From the NCBI GenBank assembly GCA_910589415.1, contig OU342630.1, positions 90,950,186 to 91,014,185 of the forward strand: DNA of 64,000 nt, given 5' to 3'. Numbering within the stretch: the stretch's first letter is position 1; each line of letters opens with the position of its first letter. Below the pieces are notes generated by a model, which ran no database searches, had not been told where the DNA came from, and worked only from the letters and a program-made list of their open reading frames with translations. This DNA is from Malachius bipustulatus. Lineage: Eukaryota; Arthropoda; Insecta; Coleoptera; Melyridae. A program made the position numbers and the translations under genes. Below, piece by piece: positions 48,498-58,876 of this stretch.

Positions 48498-49892
48498 TAT
48501 TATTTTTGAAAATTAATGAAATGAAAATGCTCTGTGGGTTCGGCTTGCGCCATAGAATGCACCCAAGGCAGCCAAACGCATGCCAACAACTGAGTGCAGT
48601 GTCACCCGATGTGCGTGAAGGTAGGAGAAGGCGTACTATCTACAATTTGACAAAAGGTGAACGACATATCGCAAAACAATATGCCGTTCAATGATGGCAT
48701 GCTGTAATTTAGGGGTGGAAATTGTAGGGTGGTTATGGCTGTTACGCCCCCTGGCGGTCACTTTAGAAGCTCACAATTATTTTCCAAAAATTTTTTAGGA
48801 CCACTTTCCTCAAAAAAGTATTTGCATTAGGCTGTGTGACGCTTAATTTCTAAGATACCTACTCATGGTGACATTTCTTAATGACTCACACGGTACTTTT
48901 TCTGGAGTTTCAAGGAAAACGAAACTACTGTTGAACTTTTTGTGCTCCCAAGTCGTCTGTCCTAGTGTACATTCGTCCATACAAAATATTTCGATATTAG
49001 CTGTCGCACTACCCGCCTTACAATCAAATTTCGATTTCATTTTTCATTTCGCGATGAAGTGCACTCAAAACTCAAATTATTCAGTTTCCTTACTATTCGT
49101 AGGTACTCAATACTTCTTAATGCTCATTTTCTCCATTTCCTCTTAAAATTTTATGCCCAAAATATATTAAAATCTGCATCATCAGGGATTCAGGGATTCA
49201 ATATCTATTGCAATACAGTATCAATAAATAATGTGAATATTTGGGTATACTCAATGTTAGTAAATTTTCTTGGTATATTTTCCTGAAAAGTTATTAATTA
49301 TTATTATACTAAAAAGTAAATAATTATTTTTTTTGCAAATAAATTAAATAAATTCAAAACTCAGTTTGATTTCCAGAATGTCGCTGTTAATAAAACTGTC
49401 ACATAAAGGTAAAAAATTAATGATACCTAAGACTAATTGGAGTTATTTGAACTTTCCAAACTTTTCAACTCATCAGTTTTAAATTATCTAGTTCGATATT
49501 TTCAACTGATGGGAGCCCCTACAATTTATGGACACGAAGGACGGTAGGTACTTAATTTATTCAGAGAGTTTTACTTCTACTTGAATTGCCTAGCAACAAA
49601 ATTATTATTCACCAGATATGAAATATGTGCTAAAATATCAAGTTCAATTGGACAAAATAATTTGTCGCGTAAACTTAGTGAAAAATACAGGAAAAACACT
49701 TAGACGATGTCTACTTATTTAAAAAACGCATACAATTATTTTTCGACTTCGTTAGCAAGCAGGTGAAAAAAAATATATAACTATTAAACTTTTTACTCAG
49801 AAAAAAATTTACTGTCTTTTCAACACAGGCAACGTTCAGCCATCAGAAGGATAGAGACGACGCTGAAACTTCCTGTGAGAGAAGTATTCTAA
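48498..49892. other. Unassigned DNA
   Basis: Small open frames only (62-93 codons at 48506-48694, 48865-49146, 49059-49286), none with a recognisable domain. Confidence 0.4.
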
Positions 49893-50396
49893 TTTAGGTG
49901 CGTCGAGCTACACCCCTACTCCAGGATGGGATATAAACTGTACGAGAATTATGAGCTAATTATGTGCTAATTATGTGCCAGAGTCAATAATAATTATGTG
50001 CTGGTTCATTTATATAGTTTTTTAATAATTAAAAACGGTATGTGGTTCGACGTCGAGTTCCCTTCCAAGATTATCCAAAATGACTTTGTTCTGTAACGTT
50101 AAACTGAAAAAGATTCTGAAAAATAAGAAAAAATTCTAAAACTGAAAAAGAGACTTTTAACAAATTTAGATAAATTTCCGGGTAAGTAGGTACTTACCTA
50201 AATTTTACTCAAATGTAAAAATTAAAAACGAAAACCAATTTTTATAATCACTCAACTACAACAGACTAATACAATGATTTTAATATGGAGCAATATCTGT
50301 TTTGGAAAATTTTTGAGCACATAATTAGCACATTATTCTTTCCGGATGACAAACCCATTCTGGTGAAACCTGCGTGGTGTGGGTGTAGCTCAACAT
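49893..50396. mobile_element. MITE with 'gagctacaccc' ends
   Basis: gtcgagctacacccctactc near 49900 is mirrored by ggtgtgggtgtagctcaaca near 50372; inside, ctaattatgtgctaattatg near 49952 is mirrored by cacataattagcacatt near 50318. Another terminus of this type lies at 51424. Confidence 0.6.
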
Positions 50397-50597
50397 AGCA
50401 CTATTTTAAAAATAAACAATATACTTATACAGGGTGAGTCATTGAGATGGGAAAGCTCTATTACACCTACAACAAAAGATACCAAAATTAACTAAAAAGT
50501 TCTGCAAACAGGAGGCCAAAGTACAGTAGGTACTATAGTTTTCAGTTACCTATAGGTACTTACAGTTGTCATAATATCTATGTACACCATACAACTT

Positions 50598-51148
50598 TGT
50601 TATTTTAAACAGAACATCCTGTATACCATAAATTTTCAGATTATTTTAGAAAATTTAGTAAGACTGGTTTTTAAAGCTGAAAGTTTGTAACGAGTAATCT
50701 GTGAGTTATAAACAAATTAAAATCGCAATTTTCAATTTTCCCTTTTCAAAGCCACTTAAATTGAAAACTGCTTAAGATATCGGGAAACGGTTTACATGAC
50801 CCTGTCTTAACTCTTCATGTGGTATTCTACTGTAAGTATATCCTATCATGTAGCTAAAATTTTTATAAAAAATTTCCCCCTGTTAAAAATATCATTCACA
50901 AAATAGGATACCGCTTGAAAAGTTAAAATAGACACATACATATAAGCCGTTTTTCAATACTTTGAGCCGTTTGTATTATAATATTTCGCTTTGAAAATGG
51001 AAAATCGCTATTTTCACTTGTTTATAACTCATGCATTTACTTGTTAAAAAGCTCAACAGAACAGATAAAACCATTATTACTCAATTCTCTTATAAAATTG
51101 ATAATGTAATAACATACAGGATGTCCTATGTAAAATAACAAATGTGTT
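50598..51148. mobile_element. Palindromic MITE, 'gagttataaacaa' family
   Basis: ttgttatttt near 50600 with acatcctgtat near 50620 is mirrored by atacaggatgtcct near 51114 and aaaataacaaa near 51133. The inner gagttataaacaaattaaaa near 50702 is mirrored by cacttgtttataactcatg near 51018. Same family as 22915-23275. Confidence 0.7.
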
Positions 51149-51154
51149 TCCTGG

Positions 51155-51290
51155 GGAATACAATCTGCAACGATTCAAATTGAACGTGAATCGATATCTC
51201 CGCTCATGCACCGCTCCCAAAGCGCAATATAAGAATTTCCCTGCAGTGCATGTGCTTTTTCAATAAGAAAAAAAAATTGCATGGCGTACA
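51155..51290 (+). pseudogene. 3' fragment of the same LINE as 2036-3580
   Basis: The block cgtgaatcgatatctccgct, then catgcaccgctccc, then aatttccctgcagtgcatgt and an A-rich tail matches the complement of 2036-2150 closely. Only about 130 bp of the 3' end is present, an extreme 5' truncation. Orientation is plus here and minus at 2036. Confidence 0.85.
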
Positions 51291-51415
51291 GTGATATTGG
51301 ATCACCCTGAAAATAATTTCACAAACTGCACTTTGGCCTCCTGTTTGCACCGCTATTTGGTATATTTCGAAATCTTTGACGCGATGTCCCATTCCAGTGC
51401 ATTTTGGGTGGTGTA

Positions 51416-51440
51416 GGTGTGGCTCGACGTCGAGCTACAC
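51416..51440. repeat. Near-perfect palindrome at an element junction
   Basis: gtggctcgacgtcgagctac reads almost the same on both strands. It looks like two 'gagctacacc' element termini joined head to head. Confidence 0.6.
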
Positions 51441-51557
51441 CATTTTAAATATTTAGTTTAAAGTCTTACTTTTTTAAGTTACTTTCAGTTTTGAGTTTTG
51501 AAAAAAATGCAAAAACAGGTCAATTTGGTAATTTAATTTATTTTCTATTGGCTTAAG

Positions 51558-52605
51558 ATTTCTTTATACAGGGTGTTCCGTATTGGCTATGTGGCTATGA
51601 CTCATCAGCGTATCCGATCAGTCAGATCCACGCTACAGATATTGTACGAAAGTTGGAAGTTATATCTTCACTGGTCTTTTATGACGGTAGTGACTTGCAA
51701 TTTCAATTAATCATAAGGCAACCAGAGAAACAATGCAAACAAAACTATTAGCAGCGAAGATGATTGGTACATCTTCGCTGCTAATAGTAGAGTTATCACG
51801 GATCTGTGAGCTTTACAATACAATGCAGAGGTTTTAAGAGCTACACGCCGATCCCTATAATAGGTATACCTGCTTAAATACGTAGGTATTCATTTCTAGC
51901 CTATTCATTTCAAGCGAATTATCGAATTTTCAACAGTATGTATTTATTAAGTAGAAACTAATACATGAATTAAGTTTCATTTTTCACCCTGGCCTCTTTA
52001 GATTTATGTTAAGTTTTCTTGAACCACTTGAACCACATTATACAATAATTGAGCTTTCTTGGGATTTGGGTTCTAATTTTAATTTTCCACTATAGGTTTT
52101 TGCAGAATAAATTAGAATCCTTTCGCACAGCATGCGAGGTGAAGAAGACTGTTACACTGAATTCACTTTGAGAAATTCGATAATTCACTTCAAATGAATA
52201 TAGGTAGGTATATTCTAGAAGGATCGGTGTGTAGCTCTTAAAACCTCTACATTGTATTGTAAAGCTCACAGATCCGTATGAGAACTCTACTGTTAGCAAC
52301 GAAGCAGGCATTGTTTCTGTGGTTGCTTTCTGATTCACTGAAATTGCAAGTCACTGCCATCATAAAAAGACCAGACCAACTTCTAACTTTCGTACAGTAC
52401 GTGTAGTGTGTATGTGGGCGTAGTGATATGCTGATGAGTCTATGATAAGGACGAAACGATACCGTCATTCATTAGGAATAACGATACCGTTCAGTCTTCA
52501 CTCGCATGGTGTGCGAAGAATTCTAATTTTGTTCTGCAATAAAGGACTATAAAAAGTGGCAAATGAAAATTAGAACCTAAATCCCAAGAAAGCTCAAATA
52601 TTGTT
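51558..52605. repeat. Interleaved inverted repeats A-B-A'-B'
   Basis: A (51596-51940) is inverted as A' (52165-52445): shared blocks gactcatcagc, gtacgaaagttRgaagtt, cggatctgtgagctttacaa, gaggttttaagagctacac. B (52047-52150) is inverted as B' (52490-52597): tgagctttcttgggattt, gttctaatttt, gcagaa, gcgaggtgaagaagactg. The order A, B, A', B' means the two inverted pairs overlap rather than nest. Left boundary follows tatacagggtgttccg at 51566. No coding. Confidence 0.75.
51744..51788. repeat. Perfect 19-bp hairpin, 7-base loop
   Basis: actattagcagcgaagatg and its exact complement catcttcgctgctaatagt, separated by attggta. The matching place in arm A' near 52282 has only one copy (tgctaacagtagag side), so the second copy arose here by local inverted duplication. 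Confidence 0.85.
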
Positions 52606-52706
52606 AGGTATGTATAATCAAAGTGGTTTTAGAAAACATAACATAAATATACGCCAACACGGTATAATAATATAAGTGAGACAGAGTTTTGTTTGTTTAA
52701 CTTGTA

Positions 52707-52879
52707 CAGAAGGCGCCTCATGAGAACAGCAAAACAGCAAAGTTATTTACCTCCCTAGTCATATTATTATAAGGTAAATAGTTCACTAAAACGGCACTAA
52801 TCAATCATAGATTAGAAACTGATGAGGCACACAAATTATTTTAAACATTGTAAACAGCAATTATAAGCGGCGCCTTCTG
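52707..52879. mobile_element. 173-bp MITE with 'cagaaggcgcc' ends
   Basis: cagaaggcgcc at 52707 is mirrored by ggcgccttctg ending at 52879. TA precedes the left end. Interior non-coding. Confidence 0.55.
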
Positions 52880-53591
52880 AAAGACAAAGTTACCCAAATT
52901 TTATTCAAAAATAGTTTCGCTGTTTACCGATATATCATTTGAGAGGATTGTTCCTTACAAGTTTAAAACAAAGGGGACTCACTCGCGTAGTAGGCCGACT
53001 TTCTAAGCGCACCGCAATCAATCAAGCACGAACAAGCTCCGTATTTCACCCTTAAATAAAGACAATATTATAATGGGATTGTTCCCTGGAGGGCGAGAAC
53101 ATACATTGTGATAAATATGGACCCATTTGCTTAATACGCCATCAGAGAAGCTGTTGTTTAGCTAACTAAGCTAGAGAGCGCAATATGTTAATACCGTCAG
53201 TAAAATTCCCAATTAGAATGATATACGTAGAAACTCTATTTGATGACAAACAATGATGACCAGGGGCAGAAAAAACCCTTAGATCTGCGAATTATGCTTA
53301 CATCAAACAATTCTACATAATCTGAATATCGAAAAATAACAGAGGTTAAAAAATTGATATTTGCCTGTGTAAGGTGAAGGGTTGGGGAGGAAATCTGTGA
53401 GATATTTTGTTTACATTTTTATATAAATCGATATTTCAGCGGAAACCAAAGCTGTTTGAAACTGAAGAGCGCTTGAATTTCACCACTTTTTTAATCACTT
53501 GACTCTTTTTCACTCCTTTCTTATAAGAATAAAATAATAATTTCTTTTATAAATTTGAGTCGTTTTTAACGAGCACTATAAGTAGGTACTA
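52880..53591. other. Unassigned DNA
   Basis: No open frame of note or repeat recognised. Confidence 0.45.
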
Positions 53592-53775
53592 CAGGCCGAT
53601 CAGTAACTGGCACACTCGGAGCATGCTGTGATAAACTTCACTTTTTAAGAGTATAAGTCTTGTGAGCTTTTTTTTCAAAGATATAACCATTTTTGTAAAA
53701 ATAAAAGTGTAAAGACTGCATTGAATATGTAAATATAAGTTCGGATTATATTTACACATTGTCCGTTCTTAGAGA
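53592..53775. mobile_element. Partial copy of the 10459-11027 element
   Basis: Starts caggccgatcagtaactggc, continues agcatgctgtgataaacttc, actttttaagag and ataaaagtg, following the left half of the copy at 10459. The right end is missing. Confidence 0.7.
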
Positions 53776-54958
53776 AAATGCATCGGATATCTTAAGAGAT
53801 ACAAAGCAGGTTGAATTGGGATCGATGCCTATTTTTGTGCTGACTTGTATTCTGAAAAGAAAATTGGTTCATCAAATTCGTTGCTGAAATTTTCTGAGAA
53901 ACTTAAAAATCCAGACCTCTTATTTTAGCCATATTTTTTTACTGTTGAAAATAAACCAATTATTTTTTGCAAGCTTACATAAGCCGTCATGAGATCAAGC
54001 ATTTTATTCGCACTTCAAGCATGATTTTTCCACATTTTAGGAATTAGGTCCTGAACCACCTGAAGTCCTCCTGAACCAGCAGATTTAATTCGCACTACTT
54101 CAAGTAGTAATTATTTTTCAGAAGGAAAAGTTCAAAAACATGAACATTAGAACATAATATCTCCGGACAGCGAAAATCAAAATTCTGATAATGAATCATT
54201 TCGATCATTCGTATCCTGTCGTAGGTACCACTGCCAATTTATGAGTCAACCTTGGAAGAGGAAATTAATACAACAACAAGTTACGAATATATTTTTTCAG
54301 AACCTGAACCACTCAAAGAAGTATGTATTACCTACGTATTATGGAAAGAAAATGTTTTTCATGAAAACACTGGTACATGTCAAAGTAGAGGTGGATCTGG
54401 GAACAGAGGTTGATAAAGTATGTTTGAAACTTTCAGTTATAAAAAAATTAAGTGAAGTACTTATTATTTATTTATTTCAGGTGTAACGTACATTTCGTAC
54501 GTACCGGCTAGATGCCGGTAACACAGAGACGACGGCGGGCGCGCGCAGTTAGTGAGTGATGGTGAGTTTTAGTGCATCGGCCGACTGGAGGCCTCGAGTC
54601 GTAACATCGACTGTCAAGTTGCAATCAGGTGCGTTTCATCATTATACCTGCGTTCTGCGTTTTCACGCTCTTTCTCTCCTGGAAATTCGCGGATGAAGGG
54701 TCCGCAAACACCTTAAGTTTCCTGAAATGGCGTCGTGAATTTTCACGTTAATTATTATAAGAATCAACTACGTTTTTAGCTTGGTGATTGTCGTAAAATG
54801 ATTTTCTTAATTGCGTTAGAATTATACAGGTCATATTTTCTTAATACCGTATGCTAATTTTAATTACAGCTTTTAGAACGATCGAGTTTCGCTTCGCATG
54901 TAAAATTTTGCCGATCACATGTTGATCTCAACATATCTTGAGGACGGGACATCATTTT
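53776..54958. other. Unassigned DNA with a GC-rich island
   Basis: 54485-54640 is strikingly GC-rich for this window (cggcgggcgcgcgcag). It has no long open frame. It could be a 5' untranslated exon or promoter of an unseen gene, or part of a retroelement; nothing decides between these. Confidence 0.35.
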
Positions 54959-55387
54959 ATGTACCCTCGGCAAGCAGACTCGATCGGACCGTTCATTAAT
55001 GCAAGAGTGGTTCTGATACACATGAAATTACAGCTTTTTCCCGGGAGTCAATTTTTCCCTGGAGTCAACTTTTTACCTGGAGGCAACTTTTTCCCTGGAG
55101 GCGAATTTTTCCCTACGGATTGCTTTTTCCCTGGAGTCAATTTTTCCCTGGAGGCACATTTTTACCTGGAGACAACTTTTCACCTGGAGACAATTTTTTC
55201 CTCTGGAGTCAATTTTTTCTTGGAGGCGAATTTTTCCCTACGGATTGCTTTTTTTTCTGGAGTCAACCTTTTTCGTACCGAGAAGAACTCCACGTATCAA
55301 GGCAGAAGATTTTCTTGGATACCAAGACCACCGCTCAAACCAAGCAAGTTCCTGGAGCCAAGCCATCCGAAGATAAGTGCCTTGTAA
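54959..55387 (+). CDS. Open frame through an 18-bp minisatellite (hexapeptide repeats)
   Basis: From the ATG at 54959 the frame is open for about 140 codons. Its middle (55034-55270) is about 13 units of an 18-bp repeat of the form tttccctggagKcaaYtt, read as FFPGxN/E (FFPGVN, FFPGGE, FFPTDC). A higher-order duplication of about 125 bp (7 units) is visible: the ggcgaatttttccctacgga stretch occurs at about 55098 and 55223. There is no signal peptide or known domain. A repeat length divisible by three keeps any frame open, so openness alone is weak evidence of a gene. I would call it a minisatellite first and a gene second. Confidence 0.25.
   Translation: MYPRQADSIGPFINARVVLIHMKLQLFPGSQFFPGVNFLPGGNFFPGGEFFPTDCFFPGVNFSLEAHFYLETTFHLETIFSSGVNFFLEANFSLRIAFFSGVNLFRTEKNSTYQGRRFSWIPRPPLKPSKFLEPSHPKISAL
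55034..55270. repeat. 18-bp minisatellite
   Basis: About 13 tandem 18-bp units with occasional 19-bp ones toward the right end. See the overlapping open frame. Confidence 0.85.
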
Positions 55388-55574
55388 CTTAGTAGCACCC
55401 GATCTATTCATTCGACTAGCACCGCACGCTCTTGTTTTTAGTGTATTTTTTAACAAAAAAATACACTATTGAGGACGACATCACTTTCCAAAAATTACCC
55501 AAACTCATCAAATGTCCACCGATCATGACCCCCAGATTACGAAAAAGTGGTTTTCCAAAATTCACCTGCCCACG

Positions 55575-55575
<1 letters not shown>

Positions 55576-55630
<55 letters not shown>
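55576..55630. repeat. (AT)n microsatellite at the Penelope insertion site
   Basis: Long atatat run; a shorter at-rich piece also borders the element's other side near 57826-57840. Confidence 0.9.
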
Positions 55631-55635
<5 letters not shown>

Positions 55636-55725
55636 TTAGATTTGTTTTGGCTGTGTAGGTAATTATAAAATATTGATAATTATGTTGGGATAGCAGCCAA
55701 TTAAACAAGCAGGTTTTCTCTTTTT

Positions 55726-55788
55726 TCTTTTTAATCAACCCAAGCTTTCGAGCTTTTCTTTAGCTCTTCGTCAGGGGTACTGAAAAGA
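55726..55788 (-). ncRNA. Hammerhead-ribozyme-like motif of the Penelope-like element
   Basis: Minus strand, 5' to 3': tctttt, cagt, accc, then core ctgacga, an unpaired a, stem II gagct-aaagaaa-agctc, core gaaa, gctt, then gggt, and aaaaga further on. accc pairs with gggt and tctttt with aaaaga to give a stem I with an internal loop; stem II is 5 bp. Stem III is only the self-complementary agct, as in the minimal hammerheads reported from Penelope-like elements, which probably act as dimers. Expected cleavage is after the u that precedes gggt. It lies about 440 bases downstream of the reverse transcriptase stop codon. Confidence 0.75.
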
Positions 55789-56226
55789 TTAACAATAAAT
55801 AATTGTAAGTATACATGAAAAATTAGGAACTAAAAGTTACATAATACTTACAGAAATTGAGTAAAAATTGAATATGTTTGTTAATCATTTTCATGGACAA
55901 GTGTAGATGATAAAAACATACAAATATGAACTAATAAACCAAATAAAAATTAAATAACATAAGAAAGTTAATTCCAAAAAAGGTTTAAAATAATTTAGAA
56001 GCTTTTTACATTTTTTTAAGAATAATTTTTATTTAAATTTTTGAAGGATGTCAATTTGATCATTTTTGATTTCATTGTAAGGAAGGAAGTAGGTAATTAA
56101 TTTATTGTTTAAGAAAGTGAAGTTATTGTAACACACAAATACCTAGATATTTACTGAAAAATAATCGAAAAAATATTTAACAGAGTAAAAATAAAAATAA
56201 TTTTTGAAAGACACTAAATTTGGAAA

Positions 56227-57825
56227 TTATTTATTCTTATTTTTATCTATTTCTAATAAAAGACTGTAAATATTACTTAAGTTGTCTATGTCTTTCTTAG
56301 AATTTATCAAATTTGGTCTTTGTGAAATCCTAACCATTTCCAAAAATGTGCGTTTAAAAGTGTTAACTTCAGAATCTAAAACTATGGAGTTGTTATAGTT
56401 TGCTTCGTGACCAGTGGAAGTAATATGTTTTGTTAAAGCACAAGCGCCTGTATTTCTTTTTATATCACTTTTGTGAGATGTTATGCGGTCCTTAAGATTT
56501 CTTGAAGTTTGTCCTACATAATTTAGATCACAGTTTAGGCATGGTATAGAGTAAACAACATTTGATTGTTGTAGTGTAGGTGTTTTGTCTTTTAATTTTG
56601 AAAACAATTGTTTGACGGTTTTTTCAGTTTTAAAAGCAACTTTATCTCTTTCAGAGGTTTTAAGGATTGAAGCTAGTTGTATTGAAATAGGTTTGATGTA
56701 TGGAAGAGAAATATATTTTGTTTGTTCAGTTTCTTGTCTATCGTTAGAATTATTCAAGTTATGTACTAACTGTAATGAATTTGTAGTTGAGAAAATTAAT
56801 TTATCTAATAGTTTTTTTGGATATGAATTTTGAATCATAATATTATAAAATTTATGTAGATTAATTTGTTTTAATGATTCATGTGTGACTTCTAAAATTT
56901 TATTTTTCATATTCATTATTAAATTTATTTTAGTTTTGTAAGGATGGTGTGAATAATAATTTATGTACCTGCCAGAGTATGTAGGTTTAGTGTACCATTC
57001 TGTTATCAGAGAGTTGTTATTTCTAATAATTTTAGTGTCTAGGAAAGGTACTGAATTATTATGCTCTTCTTCAACAGTGAATTGGATTTTATTGTGATAA
57101 CTATTAAAAACGTCAATTGTTTCTTTTGTTTTTCCTATTGGTATGGAACAGATAATATCATCAACATACTTTTTACAAAATGGAATTTGAAAAGGTAATT
57201 TTGGTATACAGAATTCTAGTAAATCATCCATAACATATTGAGCTAGTATAGGTGAAATTATAGCTCCCATTGGTGTACCCGCGATTTGTTTATAAAATAT
57301 ATTATTGTAAGAAAAGTATGTAGAATCGAAAATGAAGTCAATTATTTTAAGAAAAGTTGGTTTTTTAATATTACAATTTTCTTTTATATTGTCCCATTTT
57401 AAGCAAATACTTTTCTTAACTAAATCAATTGGAATGTTTGTGAAAAGGGAAATTACATCTAAGCTTATTATTTTATAATTTTCAGGTAGTGTAATTTGAG
57501 TAATAAATTTAGAGAATTCTATAGAATTTTTAACATAGTAGCTATTATCGGAATTATAGGATGTACTTAGAATATCTGTTAAGTGTTGTGATAATTTACT
57601 ATTGGGACAATTAATTGAGGATATGATCGGTCGTAATTTTAATTGTGGTTTGTGTATTTTTGGTAAACCGTAATATTTGGGGGCAGTAGGGTTGTATATC
57701 ATAAGTTTTTTAGCAGTTGGTTCATCTATTTGTTTAGTTTTCTTCAATTCAGAAACTATTTTGTTGGATTTTTGTGCCAAAGTGCTTGTTGGATCTCTTG
57801 TAAGTTTCTTATATGTTTCAATAAT
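56227..57825 (-). CDS. Penelope-like element: reverse transcriptase with GIY-YIG endonuclease, 5'-truncated
   Basis: One long open frame with no internal stop, over 510 codons. It reads from the truncated end as IETYKKLTRDPTSTLAQKSN. In order: PKYYGLPKIHKP and LRPIISSINCPNSKLS (fingers), SLDVISLFTNIPI (motif A with catalytic Asp), AGTPMGAIISPILAQYVMDD (motif B), KKYVDDI (motif C, the catalytic Asp pair), NSVPFLDTKI and EWYTKPTYSGRYINYYSHHP (thumb). Near the C-terminus VVYSIPCLNC and LNYVGQTSRNLKDRITSHKS form the GIY-YIG nuclease with its Arg, and the frame ends LEIDKNKNK. Full-length proteins of this group are near 800 aa, so roughly the first third is missing. It inserted into an (AT)n tract in REP-A. 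An intact catalytic frame suggests a fairly recent insertion, though truncation makes it unlikely to move by itself. Confidence 0.93.
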   Translation of the reverse strand: MIETYKKLTRDPTSTLAQKSNKIVSELKKTKQIDEPTAKKLMIYNPTAPKYYGLPKIHKPQLKLRPIISSINCPNSKLSQHLTDILSTSYNSDNSYYVKNSIEFSKFITQITLPENYKIISLDVISLFTNIPIDLVKKSICLKWDNIKENCNIKKPTFLKIIDFIFDSTYFSYNNIFYKQIAGTPMGAIISPILAQYVMDDLLEFCIPKLPFQIPFCKKYVDDIICSIPIGKTKETIDVFNSYHNKIQFTVEEEHNNSVPFLDTKIIRNNNSLITEWYTKPTYSGRYINYYSHHPYKTKINLIMNMKNKILEVTHESLKQINLHKFYNIMIQNSYPKKLLDKLIFSTTNSLQLVHNLNNSNDRQETEQTKYISLPYIKPISIQLASILKTSERDKVAFKTEKTVKQLFSKLKDKTPTLQQSNVVYSIPCLNCDLNYVGQTSRNLKDRITSHKSDIKRNTGACALTKHITSTGHEANYNNSIVLDSEVNTFKRTFLEMVRISQRPNLINSKKDIDNLSNIYSLLLEIDKNKNK

Positions 57826-58876
57826 ATATATTTATATATTTCTCCAAAATCGCGAAATTTCGATTTTAAAAACGCTCCTGTGGCTTTATCTTTTAAGATT
57901 AGTGAACGAAATTTTGGGTCCTTGTAAAATTTGAGAATGACGTTGAATTTTCGTTGGAAAATTTTCCAAAAGTCCCATCACTTCTACAGGGTGTCCCTTC
58001 AAAATTCCAGGTATCCGGTTTTTGTCATCTCATTTCAGGTCGCAGTTTTGAATCTAGGGGGCTGAAATTTTTGTGGGAGTAAGATATATATAAAAACTGG
58101 TCTGGTATTGTACTTGAGCAAAATCGGTCGAGCGGTTTCAAAATGGCGGTCATTTTAATTTTTGAAAAATTTGCTAATATTTGAACCTCTGTATGAGCAA
58201 GATGGCAAAAAAACTTTCACATCAAGTTAACAGGATTGAAATAAAATTAATTGAAATTTGAGTTAATGCAAAAAAATTTGAATTTTTTTTATTATTAAGC
58301 CAGTGGCGTGGGTAGGAAAAGAGTGAAAATGGCTTAATTTCTATAACAGTTTTTGAGCACATTTTTGAAGGAATTGAACTAAAATTTTTACAGTAGACAA
58401 CTATACTAATACTCTTTAATCTTCAAAAATTTCAAGGATCAAATAAAAAAAATGGCGGAGATATTTAAATTTATTTTACATGATGTAAATTTCTCTAAAA
58501 TTTTAAAAACGCTCTAGTGTAGCTTCATCTTTCAAGATTAGTGGAAGAAATTTTTTACTCTTGTGAAACTTCGGGATGACGTTAAATTTTCGTTGAAAAT
58601 TTTTTCAAAAGTCGCGTTACTTCTACAGGGTGTCCTTTAAAATTTCGAAACATCCGGTCCTGTGGCACGGTTTTCTGGTAGCAGTTTTCAATCTAGGAGG
58701 CTGAAATTTTTATGGGAGGAAGATATTATCCACAAGTAGTGGTCTGGTATTGCATTTTTTGAGCAAAATCGATCGAGCTGTTTCAAAATGGCGGCTTTTT
58801 GAATTTTAGGGAAAAGGGCTATTTTTTAGTCCCTGTATAAGCAATATAGAAAGAAAACTTTTCACAACAAAATAAT

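Larger units (their letters stand above)
50430..51400. mobile_element. CAGGGTG-ended element with nested insertions
   Basis: Left end cagggtgagtcattgagatg, with caaacaggaggccaaagt at 50504; the right arm carries the inverse, actttggcctcctgtttg, near 51330 and runs to about 51400. TA precedes the left end. Inside it lie a second inverted-repeat element (50598-51148) and a LINE 3' fragment (51155-51290). Confidence 0.65.
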
